NCBI RefSeq assembly: GCF_007997225.1
Contig: NZ_VORM01000001.1
Coordinates: 124,001-188,000 of the forward strand
DNA length: 64,000 nucleotides
From: Subsaximicrobium wynnwilliamsii
GTDB lineage: Bacteria; Bacteroidota; Bacteroidia; Flavobacteriales; Flavobacteriaceae
Direction of reading: 5' to 3'
Part shown: one piece after another, positions 17,554 to 27,684 of the stretch
How the letters are laid out: each line of letters begins with the position of its first letter
Numbering within the stretch: the first letter of the stretch is position 1
Position numbers and translations under genes: made by a program
Notes under the pieces: generated by a model
What the model was told of the DNA's origin: nothing
The model's database searches: none
What the model saw: only the letters and a program-made list of their open reading frames with translations

Positions 17554-19020
17554 TTAAGCTCGGGGTAAATCGCCCTCATCTTTCCTTGGCAAATTAGAGC
17601 TGCCCATCAAATAAGAATCGACGTGATACGCTGCTTCGCGACCTTCGGAAATCGCCCAGACAATGAGTGATTGTCCGCGTCGCATATCGCCAGCGGCAAA
17701 AACGCCTTTGACGTTAGTGGCATAATCTTTTATGGTCGCCTTGATATTGGTCCTGAAATCCATTTCGAGTCCAAATTGATCGGCCAAGGTTTTTTCCGCC
17801 CCCGTGAAGCCCAGTGCCAACAGCACCATATCACATTCCCATTGTTTTTCGGTACCTTCCAATTCGCGGAGTTCTGGGCGTTCGCCTTGCTTTAAAATCC
17901 ATTCGACCTCAACGGTTTTGAGAGCCACGAGGTTTCCGTTTTTGTCTCCTATAAATTCTTTGGTCGAGACACTAAAAAAGCGCTCCACGCCTTCTTGGTG
18001 GGACGAGGTCGTTTTCAAGCGCATGGGCCAATACGGCCACGGTTGATGTGCGGGGCGACCTTCGGAAGGCTTACTCAGAATCTCAAAATTTGTGACCGAT
18101 TTAGCGCCATGCCGGTTGCTGGTGCCAATGCAATCGCTGCCGGTATCGCCTCCACCAATCACAATCACATTTTTGTCTTTTGCGGAAACGATATCCTTTA
18201 ACTCTAGCAATCCGTCAACATATTGGTTATTTGGTTTTAGGAAGTCCATAGCTTGATACACGCCTTTCAAATGATTTCCCTTGATAGGGATGTTTCGCCT
18301 TACCGTTGCACCTCCACATAAAACTACGGCATCAAAATCGGCTTTGATGGTTTCTACACTAATATTCTTGCCAACCTCAGCATTGGTTTTGAAGTGGATG
18401 CCTTCTTCCTCTAGAATCGCCAATCGCCTATCGATGACCTTTTTTTCCATTTTAAAGTCAGGAATCCCGTAGCGCAACAAACCGCCCACTTTAGAATCGC
18501 GCTCAAAAACGGTAACCTCATGGCCTGCGCGGTTCAATTGCTGTGCTGCTGCGAGACCTGAAGGCCCTGAACCTATGACTGCCACTTTTTTATCGGTACG
18601 TATTTTTGGTGGATGTGCTGTTATCCAACCCTCTTCAAAGGCGCGTTCAGCAATGATCTTTTCTATATTTTCTATGGAAACCGGGTCTTCATTGATGCCC
18701 AAAACGCAAGCTTCCTCGCAAGGTGCAGGGCATAAACGTCCCGTAAACTCCGGAAAGTTATTGGTAGCATGAAGAATCTGCGCCGCTTCCTTCCAGCGAC
18801 CTTTATAGACTTTATCGTTAAAATCTGGGATGAGATTTCCCAATGGGCAGCCGCTATGGCAAAACGGAATTCCGCAATCCATACAGCGCGCCCCTTGGTC
18901 TTTCATCGCCTTTTCCTCTAAGGGAATGGTAAATTCCTGATAGTTTTTTACCCGCGTCTCAACCTTTACATAAGGTTCGTCCTCTCTTTCGTATTCTAAA
19001 AATCCTGTTACTTTTCCCAA
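17554..19020 (-). CDS. gltD: Glutamate synthase (NADPH) small subunit
   Basis: Flavoprotein subunit that passes electrons from NADPH through FAD and 4Fe-4S clusters to GltB. N-terminal cysteine groups are visible (RCMDCGIPFCHSGCPLGN and RLCPAPCEEACVLG), then the FAD loop VIGSGPSGLAAAQQL and the NADPH loop VIGGGDTGSDCIGTS, and a C-terminal VFAAGDMRRGQSLIVWAI. The frame matches the family start MGKVTGFLE only if the TTG at 19020 initiates. No ATG lies nearby, so TTG is accepted. It follows gltB after 185 bp and is probably cotranscribed. Length 488 is standard. Confidence 0.94.
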   Translation of the reverse strand: MGKVTGFLEYEREDEPYVKVETRVKNYQEFTIPLEEKAMKDQGARCMDCGIPFCHSGCPLGNLIPDFNDKVYKGRWKEAAQILHATNNFPEFTGRLCPAPCEEACVLGINEDPVSIENIEKIIAERAFEEGWITAHPPKIRTDKKVAVIGSGPSGLAAAQQLNRAGHEVTVFERDSKVGGLLRYGIPDFKMEKKVIDRRLAILEEEGIHFKTNAEVGKNISVETIKADFDAVVLCGGATVRRNIPIKGNHLKGVYQAMDFLKPNNQYVDGLLELKDIVSAKDKNVIVIGGGDTGSDCIGTSNRHGAKSVTNFEILSKPSEGRPAHQPWPYWPMRLKTTSSHQEGVERFFSVSTKEFIGDKNGNLVALKTVEVEWILKQGERPELRELEGTEKQWECDMVLLALGFTGAEKTLADQFGLEMDFRTNIKATIKDYATNVKGVFAAGDMRRGQSLIVWAISEGREAAYHVDSYLMGSSNLPRKDEGDLPRA

Positions 19021-19205
19021 AATTGTTATATTATATTAATTCGTGCCACGTTATTATATGGCGTCCCCTTTTATATATCGTCCTTTCAGGACTTTAGGGT
19101 TTTAGTTATTATTTGTTTTGTGTCGTTAAGTCTTAAGTCATTTGCCTATCACGTCCTAAAATAAAAAAAATTCAGACACTACTTTAGCAACCAATCTGGA
19201 CCTGA

Positions 19206-22200
19206 CTACGCTTCCACTTTTTGCTCTTCTTCCAATCGCAACAAGGCCTGTTTGTATTCTTCTGGCAGAATCTTGACGAATTTTGGAAGCTCATTCTGCC
19301 AATTTTCCAATAAGCGTTGTGCCAACGGACTCAAGGTCGCATTGTAATGATTTTCGACCAGTGCTTTTAATTCTGAAATATCTTCAGGAATTACCACCTC
19401 GTCCAAGTTCAAACCTTCGGTGTTGCAATTGGCTTCAAAAGTGCCTTTCGGGTTATAGACATAAGCGATACCACCGCTCATTCCTGCACCGAAATTTCTT
19501 CCGACTTCGCCCAAAATAACTGCGCGACCGCCGGTCATGTACTCGCAACCGTGGTCACCAATGCCCTCCACAACCGCATGTGCTCCCGAGTTTCTCACGC
19601 AAAAACGCTCGCCAGCTTTGCCGTTGATGTAAGCTTCGCCCGATGTGGCGCCATACAATGCCACATTGCCAATGATGACATTTTCTTCAGGAACAATCGT
19701 TGCTTCCTCAGGTACTTTTACAATCAGTTTGGCTCCCGAAAGGCCTTTTCCGAGGTAATCGTTGGAATTCCCATTGATGGTAAAGGTCAAGCCCTTGGTG
19801 GCAAAAGCACCAAAACTTTGACCTGCAGACCCTGTGAAATTAATTTTCAAAGTATTCTCCGGTAAGCCCTGGGCACCATAGATTTTTGAAATTTCATTAC
19901 TCAATATGGCGCCGAAAGCACGGTCGCGATTGTTGATTTTCGATTCTATGACCGTTTTTTCCTTTCTGAATAAAGCAGGATGTGCCTGACGAATGATTTC
20001 AAAATCCAATGCTTTTTCCAACTGGTGGTCTTGGGTTTCGGTATTGTATAGTTTCGTCCCTTCTGGAACCGCCACTTGATGCAATATTGGTGTCAAATCC
20101 AAGCCCAGTGCCTTATAATGTGAAATTGTTTTATTGCGATTGAGTTTGTGTACCTGACCCACCATTTCATCCACCGTTCTAAAGCCCAATTGCGCCATAA
20201 TCTCACGCAGTTCTTGAGCGATGAAATACATGAAATTGACCACATGCTCTGGTTTGCCCTGAAATTTCTTCCGCAGGTCTGGATTTTGGGTCGCAATCCC
20301 AACCGGACAGGTATTCAAATGGCAAGCGCGCATCATGATACAGCCCGAAGCAACCAGTGGCGCTGTGGCAAAACCGAATTCCTCTGCTCCCAAAAGACAA
20401 GCAATGGCCACATCGCGGCCGGTTTTCATTTGCCCATCGCATTCCAAAACCACTCGGTTTCGAAGGTTGTTCATGACCAAGGTCTGCTGGGCCTCGGCAA
20501 GCCCTAATTCCCAAGGCAAACCAGCGTGCTTGAGCGAGGTCAAGGGCGATGCACCTGTACCACCATCATGGCCAGAGATTAAAATCACATCGCCTTTCGC
20601 TTTTGCAACGCCTGCTGCGACCGTGCCTACGCCAACTTCGGAAACCAATTTAACGTTAATCCGAGCCTCGCGATTGGCCGATTTCAAGTCGTAAATCAAC
20701 TGCGATAAATCTTCAATAGAATATATATCATGGTGCGGTGGTGGCGAAATCAAACCCACATAAGGTGTGGAATTTCTGGTTTTGGCAATATCCGGATTCA
20801 CTTTTGGACCAGGTAATTGTCCGCCCTCACCAGGTTTTGCCCCTTGTGCCATTTTTATTTGGATTTCCGACGCATTGGTCAAATAATTGGAGGTTACCCC
20901 AAAACGACCTGAGGCCACTTGCTTGATGGCAGAATTTTTCCAATCGCCATTGGCATGTTTGTAAAAACGTTCTTCGTCTTCACCGCCTTCACCAGAATTA
21001 CTTTTTCCGCCGATACGGTTCATGGCGATGGCAAGATTTTCGTGCGCTTCCTTAGAAATAGAACCGTAAGACATGGCTCCAGTCTTAAATCGCTTCACGA
21101 TTTTTGTCCATGGCTCGACCTCTTCCAATGGGATTGGGTCATAATTGGCGAACTCAAAAAGCCCGCGAATGGTCATGAGCTGCTTGGTTTGCTCATTAAT
21201 CAAATAGGAATATTCCTTATAAGTCTCATGCTTGTTGCCACGAACCGCCTCCTGCAATTTCGCAACCGTCAATGGGTTGAAACTGTGCTTTTCCCCATGA
21301 CGCCGCCATTTGTATTGTCCGCCAAACTCCAGGTTTAAATCAGCATCAACCGCATTGGTTTTATAGGCTTTTTTATGGCGTTTGTAGATTTCCTTTTCAA
21401 TCTCTCGCAACCCGATACCTTGAAGTCTCGTGACTGTATTTGGGAAGTACTCATTGACCACTTTTGTATTGAGCCCAACACACTCAAACAATTGTGACCC
21501 GCGGTAAGAATTGAGCGTGGAAATCCCAATTTTGTTCATCACTTTGAGGACGCCCATCCCAATCGCCTTATTGTAATTTTTGATGGCAGTCAAGTAATCC
21601 ATGTTCTCGATTTCCTTTTGCTGCACTTGTTTCTGAACAATTTCGTTGACAATGTACGGATTAATCGCACTCGCACCATAGCCAAACAATAGGGCAAAAT
21701 GATGCACTTCACGTGGTTCAGCAGATTCAATAACGATGCTCACTTTGGCACGTTTGCCAATTTTGTAGAGCTCATGATTTACGTAGGAACAGGCCATCAA
21801 AGCAGGGATTGGCGCTAACAGTTTACTTACACCCCTATCGGAAAGTATGATGATGTTTCCACCTTCATCGATGGCCTCAGAAGCGGTCTTGACCAAATGC
21901 TCGAGTGCAGATTCCAATCCGTTGAGACCTTTATCGACTTCATAGAGCATCGAAATGGTCGTGACCACAAAATGCGGATTGCTCTTATAGTTTTTGATTT
22001 TATCCAAATCGTGTTTCGAAATAACCGGATTTTGGATTTTAAGCTTTCGGCATTGATTTTCGTTGATTTGGAAGAGATTCGCATCCATACCCAAGGTAAG
22101 ACTGATATCGGTAATCAGTTTTTCACGAATGCCGTCCAATGGCGGATTGGTAACTTGAGCAAACAACTGCTTAAAGTAATTGTAGATAAGTTGCGGTTTT

Positions 22201-23711
22201 TCGGAAAGTACGGCGATAGGCACATCATTTCCCATAGAACCGATGGGCTCCTTGGCATTTTGCGCCATAGGTTTGATGAGCACACTCAAATCTTCTTCAG
22301 TATAACCAAAAACCACTTGACGTTTAGCCAAGGCATCCTCTTTATGTTTGATAGGGCCTTCTTTTGCTGGAATTTTTGCAAGGTGCACCAGATTATCGTC
22401 CAGCCATTTTTGGTAGGGATAGCGCGTCACGATATTTTCCTTTATTTCCGCATCGTTGATGATTCGACCTTGATTCATATCTACCAAAAACATTTTGCCC
22501 GGTTCTAGACGACCATGCTGCTCAATATTTTTAGGGTCGATGTCGATAACGCCAGTTTCCGAAGACATAATAACGAAACCATCTTTGGTAACGGTATATC
22601 TAGACGGTCGCAGGCCATTTCTATCGAGCACCGCGCCAATATAGTTACCATCGGTAAACGGAATACTCGCTGGCCCATCCCAAGGCTCCATGATGCAAGA
22701 ATTATATTCGTAAAAAGCGCGTTTTGCCTGCGACATTAGCGGGTTGCGCTCCCAAGCTTCGGGCACTAACATCATCATGACTTCTGGGAGTGAGCGACCC
22801 GTCATCAACAATAATTCGACCACCATATCCATTTGTGCGGAATCTGATTTGCCTGGTAAAATTATGGGGAAAATGCTTTTGATATCCTCGCCAAACCAAT
22901 CACTCTCCATCAATTCCTGTCTTGACAAGACTCGGGAAACATTGCCACGAAGCGTGTTAATTTCACCATTATGGCACATATAACGGAAAGGCTGTGCCAA
23001 ATCCCAGGTGGGGAAGGTATTGGTTGAAAACCGTTGGTGCACCAAGGCCAATCTGGTCACTAAACTCGGGTCCTGTAAATCGATATAATACAATTTGATA
23101 TCCTCCGGAATCAAGAGCCCTTTAAAGATGATGGTCTTTGTGGAGAGGCTCGGCAGGTAAAAACGAGCGCTTTCAGATAATTTTGACGCAATTATAAAAT
23201 GTTCGGTCTGTTTTCTGGCGGTAAATAATTTAAGGTTGAAATCAAAATCGGTTTGATGTTCTTCGCCTTTAGCAATGAAGACTTGTTTTGTGAACGGTTC
23301 CGTTTCCGCAGCGATTTTACCGATAACTTCAGAATTTACCGGCAAATCGCGCCAGCCCAAAATCTTGAGCCCTTGGCCTTTCATAAAAAGTTCCAATTTT
23401 TCGATACAGAAGTTGCGTTGGTTTTCTTTCTTCGGAAGAAAGACGTTGCTTACCGCGTATTGACCAAACTCAGGAAGTTGAAATTCACAGTTTTTCACGA
23501 AGAACTCATGCGGAATATCGATTAAAATCCCAGCACCATCGCCAGTTTTACCATCGGCACTCACAGCCCCGCGATGTTCCAGTTTTTCAAGAATCTCGAG
23601 CGCTTTGTGGATGATGCTATTTGAAGTATTGCCTTTGAGGCTGCAAATAAAACCCGCACCACAATTGTCGTGTTCAAATTCTGGTAAATAAAGGCCTTGG
23701 GCTGCTAACAT
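19206..23711 (-). CDS. gltB: Glutamate synthase (NADPH) large subunit
   Basis: Makes two glutamates from glutamine and 2-oxoglutarate. From the ATG at 23711 the 1501-residue protein begins MLAAQGLYLPEFEHDNCGAGF. The Cys at about 17 is the N-terminal glutaminase nucleophile exposed after propeptide removal. Later come the FMN-binding synthase domain (SGHDGGTGASPLTSLKHAGLPWE), the 3Fe-4S ligands (CIMMRACHLNTCPVGIATQNP) and the C-terminal glycine-rich beta helix (GGRAVILGEVGRNFGAGMSGG). The 54 upstream codons in the same frame are intergenic. The divergent neighbours glnK-amtB make this an ammonium assimilation locus. Confidence 0.95.
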   Translation of the reverse strand: MLAAQGLYLPEFEHDNCGAGFICSLKGNTSNSIIHKALEILEKLEHRGAVSADGKTGDGAGILIDIPHEFFVKNCEFQLPEFGQYAVSNVFLPKKENQRNFCIEKLELFMKGQGLKILGWRDLPVNSEVIGKIAAETEPFTKQVFIAKGEEHQTDFDFNLKLFTARKQTEHFIIASKLSESARFYLPSLSTKTIIFKGLLIPEDIKLYYIDLQDPSLVTRLALVHQRFSTNTFPTWDLAQPFRYMCHNGEINTLRGNVSRVLSRQELMESDWFGEDIKSIFPIILPGKSDSAQMDMVVELLLMTGRSLPEVMMMLVPEAWERNPLMSQAKRAFYEYNSCIMEPWDGPASIPFTDGNYIGAVLDRNGLRPSRYTVTKDGFVIMSSETGVIDIDPKNIEQHGRLEPGKMFLVDMNQGRIINDAEIKENIVTRYPYQKWLDDNLVHLAKIPAKEGPIKHKEDALAKRQVVFGYTEEDLSVLIKPMAQNAKEPIGSMGNDVPIAVLSEKPQLIYNYFKQLFAQVTNPPLDGIREKLITDISLTLGMDANLFQINENQCRKLKIQNPVISKHDLDKIKNYKSNPHFVVTTISMLYEVDKGLNGLESALEHLVKTASEAIDEGGNIIILSDRGVSKLLAPIPALMACSYVNHELYKIGKRAKVSIVIESAEPREVHHFALLFGYGASAINPYIVNEIVQKQVQQKEIENMDYLTAIKNYNKAIGMGVLKVMNKIGISTLNSYRGSQLFECVGLNTKVVNEYFPNTVTRLQGIGLREIEKEIYKRHKKAYKTNAVDADLNLEFGGQYKWRRHGEKHSFNPLTVAKLQEAVRGNKHETYKEYSYLINEQTKQLMTIRGLFEFANYDPIPLEEVEPWTKIVKRFKTGAMSYGSISKEAHENLAIAMNRIGGKSNSGEGGEDEERFYKHANGDWKNSAIKQVASGRFGVTSNYLTNASEIQIKMAQGAKPGEGGQLPGPKVNPDIAKTRNSTPYVGLISPPPHHDIYSIEDLSQLIYDLKSANREARINVKLVSEVGVGTVAAGVAKAKGDVILISGHDGGTGASPLTSLKHAGLPWELGLAEAQQTLVMNNLRNRVVLECDGQMKTGRDVAIACLLGAEEFGFATAPLVASGCIMMRACHLNTCPVGIATQNPDLRKKFQGKPEHVVNFMYFIAQELREIMAQLGFRTVDEMVGQVHKLNRNKTISHYKALGLDLTPILHQVAVPEGTKLYNTETQDHQLEKALDFEIIRQAHPALFRKEKTVIESKINNRDRAFGAILSNEISKIYGAQGLPENTLKINFTGSAGQSFGAFATKGLTFTINGNSNDYLGKGLSGAKLIVKVPEEATIVPEENVIIGNVALYGATSGEAYINGKAGERFCVRNSGAHAVVEGIGDHGCEYMTGGRAVILGEVGRNFGAGMSGGIAYVYNPKGTFEANCNTEGLNLDEVVIPEDISELKALVENHYNATLSPLAQRLLENWQNELPKFVKILPEEYKQALLRLEEEQKVEA

Positions 23712-24019
23712 ATGTGGAGTTGTTTTGTGCTTTTTCTGAAGCGTTGAACCTCTAATATAAACGGAACGTACTGATTTATAAAACCTCACCTGCACTTTTC
23801 CGAATATGACAATTTCAAGTACAGTAATTGCAAAATTCCTATTTACAGATGGGTTAAATTCAGATATCAACAATTGCGTTTAATTCAATGAAGACTAACT
23901 TAATATAAGAAAATATTTTAAAAACTGACTCATTGAGAAGAATAACCCAAATAAAAGGAGTGGAAACTAAGAATTATTTAATTGTAATTTATCGAATCAA
24001 TAGTATTTAGCGTGAAAAT

Positions 24020-24108
24020 ACGACATACCCTAAATCTTTAGGGGTAAAATATCTCTATGTGGTAAAAATTAAAACTTGACCCCAATTTTTTAGGGGTCAA
24101 TACTTTTT
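24020..24108. promoter_or_regulatory. Paired palindromes in the gltB-glnK divergent region
   Basis: Two palindromes sharing a TTTAGGGGTmAA half lie about 50 bp apart: CCCTAAATCTTTAGGGG near 24029 and TGACCCC-N8-GGGGTCA near 24080. They sit in the 700-bp space between the divergent gltB and glnK genes. They could be operators for a nitrogen regulator or a bidirectional terminator. No U-tract follows, which favours operators. Confidence 0.35.
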
Positions 24109-24347
24109 ATATATAGTTTTATAGCGAATAAAACAAAAAAGAACCATTTATAGAATTGAATTTGAACGAATTTATCCTATTCTCAATAATTATGGAATTA
24201 ACGCAAGACGATCCCGCCGGAAAAACTCAAAATCAGCGGAAGCATGGAGGTCTATAGAAATACAATTATAGCGGCAGTAGTTTATAGATTCAAAGCAACA
24301 AGCTCGGGGAAAGCCCACAAGTTATGAATTGAAAGATGTTCTTTGTA

Positions 24348-24393
24348 TTTCGAGGCAAGCCTCGGGGGAATAAAACCCTCTGCAGGGATTAAA
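24348..24393. repeat. GAGGCAAGC..GGGG..AAACCCTC repeat copy 1
   Basis: CGAGGCAAGCCTCGGGGGAA followed by TAAAACCCTC-N-GGGATTAAA, just upstream of the P-II gene start. Related copies occur near 28769-28818 and, shortened, near 55660-55695. GAGGCAAGCCTC and the ACCCT..AGGG pairs are small inverted repeats. It ends about 17 bp before the glnK ATG, so it is in the mRNA leader. Confidence 0.6.
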
Positions 24394-24409
24394 AACCAAC
24401 GCAATCATT

Positions 24410-24748
24410 ATGAAAAAAGTAGAAGCAATCATTAGAAAATCCAAGTTTTCCGCAGTAAAAAAAGCACTTCACGAGGTTGGCGTCAACTTCTTCTCCTATT
24501 GGGATGTCACTGGGTTGGGCAACGAGAAAGAAGGCCATGTTTATAGAGGCGTGTCTTATAGCACTAGCGATATACAGCGACGCTATTTGTCTATTGTGAT
24601 CAACGACGACTTTGAAGCCGCCACCATTAAAGCCATTCTTGATGCTGCCGCCACTGGCGAAGTTGGCGATGGGAAAATAGTTGTTTCAGACATCGCAGAA
24701 GTTTACAGGATAAGAACCGGAGAAAAAGGCGCCGACACTTTAAAATAA
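24410..24748 (+). CDS. glnK: P-II nitrogen regulatory protein
   Basis: Small trimeric signal protein that senses 2-oxoglutarate and ATP/ADP and, when paired with amtB, gates the ammonium channel. The 112 residues include a T-loop (about 37-55) with Tyr50 near the uridylylation position. They also contain the B-loop GEVGDGKIVVSDIAEVYRIRTGEKGADTL, the C-terminal P-II signature. It lies 8 bp before amtB and is surely cotranscribed. The T-loop (GLGNEKEGHVYRGVSY) differs from the proteobacterial GlnB sequence, so modification by GlnD is not certain. Confidence 0.93.
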   Translation: MKKVEAIIRKSKFSAVKKALHEVGVNFFSYWDVTGLGNEKEGHVYRGVSYSTSDIQRRYLSIVINDDFEAATIKAILDAAATGEVGDGKIVVSDIAEVYRIRTGEKGADTLK

Positions 24749-24756
24749 CCAACCCT

Positions 24757-25989
24757 ATGGAGTTACTTACAATAAATAACGTTTGGATGATGATGTGTAC
24801 CGCTTTGGTCTTTTTCATGCATCTCGGCTTTGCGCTTTTAGAAATAGGCCTGACCCGTCAAAAAAACACGCTCAACATCCTTTTCAAAAACGTCTTTATC
24901 ATTACCATTGGATTGTTATTATACTGTCTCGTGGGCTTTAACCTCATGTACCCCGGAGAATTCAATGGCTTTTTTGGATTTGCAGGATTCGGACTTGACT
25001 CGCCCCTAACCGCCGATGGCGCTCTAGATCTAACTTATAATGAAGGCTACACCTATTGGACCGATTTTTTATTTCAAGGCATGTTTGCAGCAACCGCAGC
25101 GACTATTGTTTCTGGTGCTGTGGCGGAACGCATGAAGATACTCCCATTTATGATTTTCACCATCATTTACGTTGGCTTGATTTATCCCATTGCCGGCTCT
25201 TGGAAATGGGGCGGCGGATTTCTACAAACACTTGAAACACCATTCCATGATTTTGCAGGCTCAACCTTAGTACACTCGGTTGGTGGCTGGGCAGCAGTGG
25301 TTGCCGTTTGCCTGCTAGGCGCAAGAATAGGCAAATACAAAGACGGAAAGCCACAAGCCATCCCAGGGCACAACATCCCACTGGCCACAGCGGGCGTACT
25401 CATTTTATGGCTGGGCTGGTTCGGTTTTAACGGAGGCTCGGTACTCTCTGCCGAACCTGGAATGACCTCATTGGTGTTGGTCAATACCTCCTTGGCAGCT
25501 GCTGCGGGAGGCGTGGTATGCATGTTAGTCTCCACTGTGCGTTATAAAAATCTGGATTTGACCATGTTTCTCAACGGAATTTTAGGAGGCCTGGTTGCCA
25601 TTACTGCAGGCGCAGACCAGATGGCGCCTACCGATGCCATCATTATTGGCGCTATTGGCGGAGCCATTATTGTATTCGCGGTGTCTTTGATTGACCGCTT
25701 AAAATTGGACGACCCCGTAGGCGCCATTGCAGTACATCTAATTTGTGGTATTTGGGGAACTCTGGCGGTTGGCCTCTTCGGAAATTTAGCCGGAGGCAAT
25801 CAATTTTTGAGTCAATTGATAGGTGTTGGATCTTATGCGCTGTTCTGCATTGTTTCCTCATTCATCATCATTTTCTTTTTAAAGAAAACCATTGGAATTA
25901 GAGTTTCCGAAGCTGAAGAGCTTGATGGTCTCGATGCCCATGAGCACGGGATGGAAGCCTACCCCAATTTTAGATTGAATGAACACTAA
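24757..25989 (+). CDS. amtB: Ammonium transporter
   Basis: Amt/MEP/Rh channel for NH4+/NH3 in the inner membrane, with eleven predicted transmembrane segments. Conserved parts are GFALLEIGLTRQKNTLN near the N-terminus, DFAGSTLVHSVGGWAAVV with the first pore His, and AVHLICGIWGTLAVGLFG with the second. The protein (410 residues) starts directly with the first membrane helix and has no cleavable signal peptide. It forms an operon with the P-II gene 8 bp upstream. A hairpin followed by a T-run ends the unit at about 26017-26055. Confidence 0.95.
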   Translation: MELLTINNVWMMMCTALVFFMHLGFALLEIGLTRQKNTLNILFKNVFIITIGLLLYCLVGFNLMYPGEFNGFFGFAGFGLDSPLTADGALDLTYNEGYTYWTDFLFQGMFAATAATIVSGAVAERMKILPFMIFTIIYVGLIYPIAGSWKWGGGFLQTLETPFHDFAGSTLVHSVGGWAAVVAVCLLGARIGKYKDGKPQAIPGHNIPLATAGVLILWLGWFGFNGGSVLSAEPGMTSLVLVNTSLAAAAGGVVCMLVSTVRYKNLDLTMFLNGILGGLVAITAGADQMAPTDAIIIGAIGGAIIVFAVSLIDRLKLDDPVGAIAVHLICGIWGTLAVGLFGNLAGGNQFLSQLIGVGSYALFCIVSSFIIIFFLKKTIGIRVSEAEELDGLDAHEHGMEAYPNFRLNEH

Positions 25990-26016
25990 CCCAAATCGTT
26001 TTTATTTCGAGGATAG

Positions 26017-26055
26017 GCCTTTAGAGATTTTTTCTAAGGGCTTATTTTTTTTTAA
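26017..26055 (+). terminator. Rho-independent terminator after amtB
   Basis: GCCTTTAGA pairs with TCTAAGGGC (one G-U) around a short T-rich loop and is followed by TTATTTTTTTTTT, about 30 bp after the amtB stop codon. Confidence 0.7.
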
Positions 26056-26188
26056 CACCTATTTTAAGCTGTTCATTTTTCATAGTTTCAATATTATATG
26101 TACTTTTGACCACAATTAAAGAGAGGAAAAATTTGTTCTGATTGCAACCTCTTCCAGTTTTGGGGCATCTTTAAAATAGGTGTTAAAA
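26050..26188. repeat. 18-bp inverted repeat flanking ~100 bp upstream of metK
   Basis: The arm at 26050-26067 (TTTTAACACCTATTTTAA) is perfectly repeated in inverse orientation at 26171-26188. The 103-bp interior codes for nothing, but holds a TACTTTTG box at 26101-26108 that could be a promoter element for metK. It could be a small non-autonomous element or a long-range RNA stem. No target duplication was seen. Confidence 0.55.
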
Positions 26189-26245
26189 CCAACTGGAAAT
26201 AAAATGCTAAAGCAGTTACCATTCAACTCCCTTAGCCTCTCCCAG

Positions 26246-26287
26246 AATTAGTGAAAACACTAATTTTGACCTCTCCAAAACAGAGGT
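26246..26287 (+). promoter_or_regulatory. Two adjacent hairpins in the metK leader
   Basis: AATTAGTG-AAAA-CACTAATT (26246-26265) is followed three bases later by ACCTCT-N7-AGAGGT (26269-26287), about 70 bases before the metK start codon. The pair does not match SAM riboswitch families that I know. It may be a dispersed palindrome similar to those near 14.8 kb, or a leader control element. Confidence 0.4.
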
Positions 26288-26355
26288 AAAGAAAGCGTTT
26301 CAATCAAGAACAAATCATTCTTATAATTGTATAATTAATTATATAAAGAGAATTT

Positions 26356-27609
26356 ATGTCGTATTTATTTACTTCGGAAAGTGTTTCTGAAGGCCACCCA
26401 GACAAAGTCGCAGATCAAATTAGTGACGCATTAATCGATAATTTTTTAGCCTTTGACCCCGAATCAAAGGTCGCTTGTGAAACTTTAGTCACTACTGGTC
26501 AAGTCTTTTTGGCTGGAGAAGTCAAATCAAAAACCTATCTGGACGTTCAAAAAATCGCAAGGGATACCATAAATAAGATTGGCTATACCAAAGGCGCTTA
26601 TATGTTTGATGGCAGCTCCTGCGGTGTGCTTTCAGCCATCCACGAACAGTCTGAAGATATCAATCGCGGTGTCGATAAAGCCAATAAGGAAGAGCAAGGC
26701 GCAGGCGATCAAGGGATGATGTTTGGTTATGCCACCCGTGAAACCGAAAATTACATGCCTTTGGCTTTGGACCTCTCTCACCGTATCCTCAAAGAGCTTG
26801 CAGTATTAAGACGCGAGGAAAAGGACATTACCTATTTGAGACCCGATTCTAAAAGCCAAGTCACTATTGAATATAGCGATGATAATAGTCCGCAACGTAT
26901 CGATTCCATCGTAGTTTCTACCCAACACGACGATTTTGCAGATGATGAGACGATGCTGGCAAAAATAAGAAAAGACATTATAGAGATTTTAATCCCGAGA
27001 GTGGTGGCCAAATTGCCTGAACAGCTTCAAGAACTGTTCAATGACGATATTACTTATCACATCAATCCCACAGGGAAATTTGTAATTGGAGGCCCTCATG
27101 GCGATACTGGATTGACTGGTCGCAAGATTATTGTGGATACTTATGGAGGGAAAGGTGCCCATGGTGGCGGCGCTTTCTCAGGAAAAGACCCGAGCAAAGT
27201 AGATCGATCGGCTGCTTATGCCACCAGGCATATTGCAAAAAACATGGTTGCCGCAGGCGTTTGTGACGAAATTTTAGTACAGGTTAGTTATGCCATTGGT
27301 GTGGTAGAACCCACTTCCATTTTTGTGGAAACCTATGGCACTTGTCCCTTCAACATTACCGATGGGGAAATCGCTCAAAAAGTACGCAGCCTTTTCGATA
27401 TGCGACCAGCAGCCATTGAAAAACGCTTAAGGCTACGTCAACCCATGTATAGCGAAACAGCGGCTTATGGCCACATGGGGCGCACCTCAGAAACCGTTAG
27501 TAAAACCTTTGAACAATTCAATGGCGAATCGGTAACTTTGGATGTGGAGCTCTTTACTTGGGAAAAGTTGGATTACGTGGATGAGATCAAAGCCGCTTTT
27601 GGCTTATAA
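26356..27609 (+). CDS. metK: S-adenosylmethionine synthetase
   Basis: Makes S-adenosylmethionine from ATP and methionine. Visible are the N-terminal [18 protein letters not shown] (about 11-28), the ATP-binding [15 protein letters not shown] (about 115-129) and the phosphate loop [19 protein letters not shown] (about 271-289). The 417 residues are complete, and the C-terminus (EIKAAFGL) resembles other flavobacterial enzymes. It is a single-gene unit, ending with a strong terminator before the convergent GLPGLI gene. SAM from this enzyme supplies the queA and rlmN reactions encoded later in the window. Confidence 0.96.
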   Translation: MSYLFTSESVSEGHPDKVADQISDALIDNFLAFDPESKVACETLVTTGQVFLAGEVKSKTYLDVQKIARDTINKIGYTKGAYMFDGSSCGVLSAIHEQSEDINRGVDKANKEEQGAGDQGMMFGYATRETENYMPLALDLSHRILKELAVLRREEKDITYLRPDSKSQVTIEYSDDNSPQRIDSIVVSTQHDDFADDETMLAKIRKDIIEILIPRVVAKLPEQLQELFNDDITYHINPTGKFVIGGPHGDTGLTGRKIIVDTYGGKGAHGGGAFSGKDPSKVDRSAAYATRHIAKNMVAAGVCDEILVQVSYAIGVVEPTSIFVETYGTCPFNITDGEIAQKVRSLFDMRPAAIEKRLRLRQPMYSETAAYGHMGRTSETVSKTFEQFNGESVTLDVELFTWEKLDYVDEIKAAFGL

Positions 27610-27623
27610 GCAGCAACATTAAT

Positions 27624-27666
27624 CACAAAAAAACCTCTAGTTTCAAAAGCCAGAGGTTTTTTTGTG
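27624..27666. terminator. Bidirectional terminator between metK and the convergent GLPGLI gene
   Basis: A perfect 15-bp stem, CACAAAAAAACCTCT with AGAGGTTTTTTTGTG, encloses a 13-nt loop. The T-runs on both strands allow termination of both converging transcripts. Confidence 0.85.
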
Positions 27667-27684
27667 TTTCTATTTTAGTGAATA

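Noticed and set aside
26189-26355. SAM riboswitch upstream of metK
   Set aside because: Two simple hairpins only; the kink-turn and pseudoknot elements of SAM-I, or the compact SAM-II pattern, are not visible.
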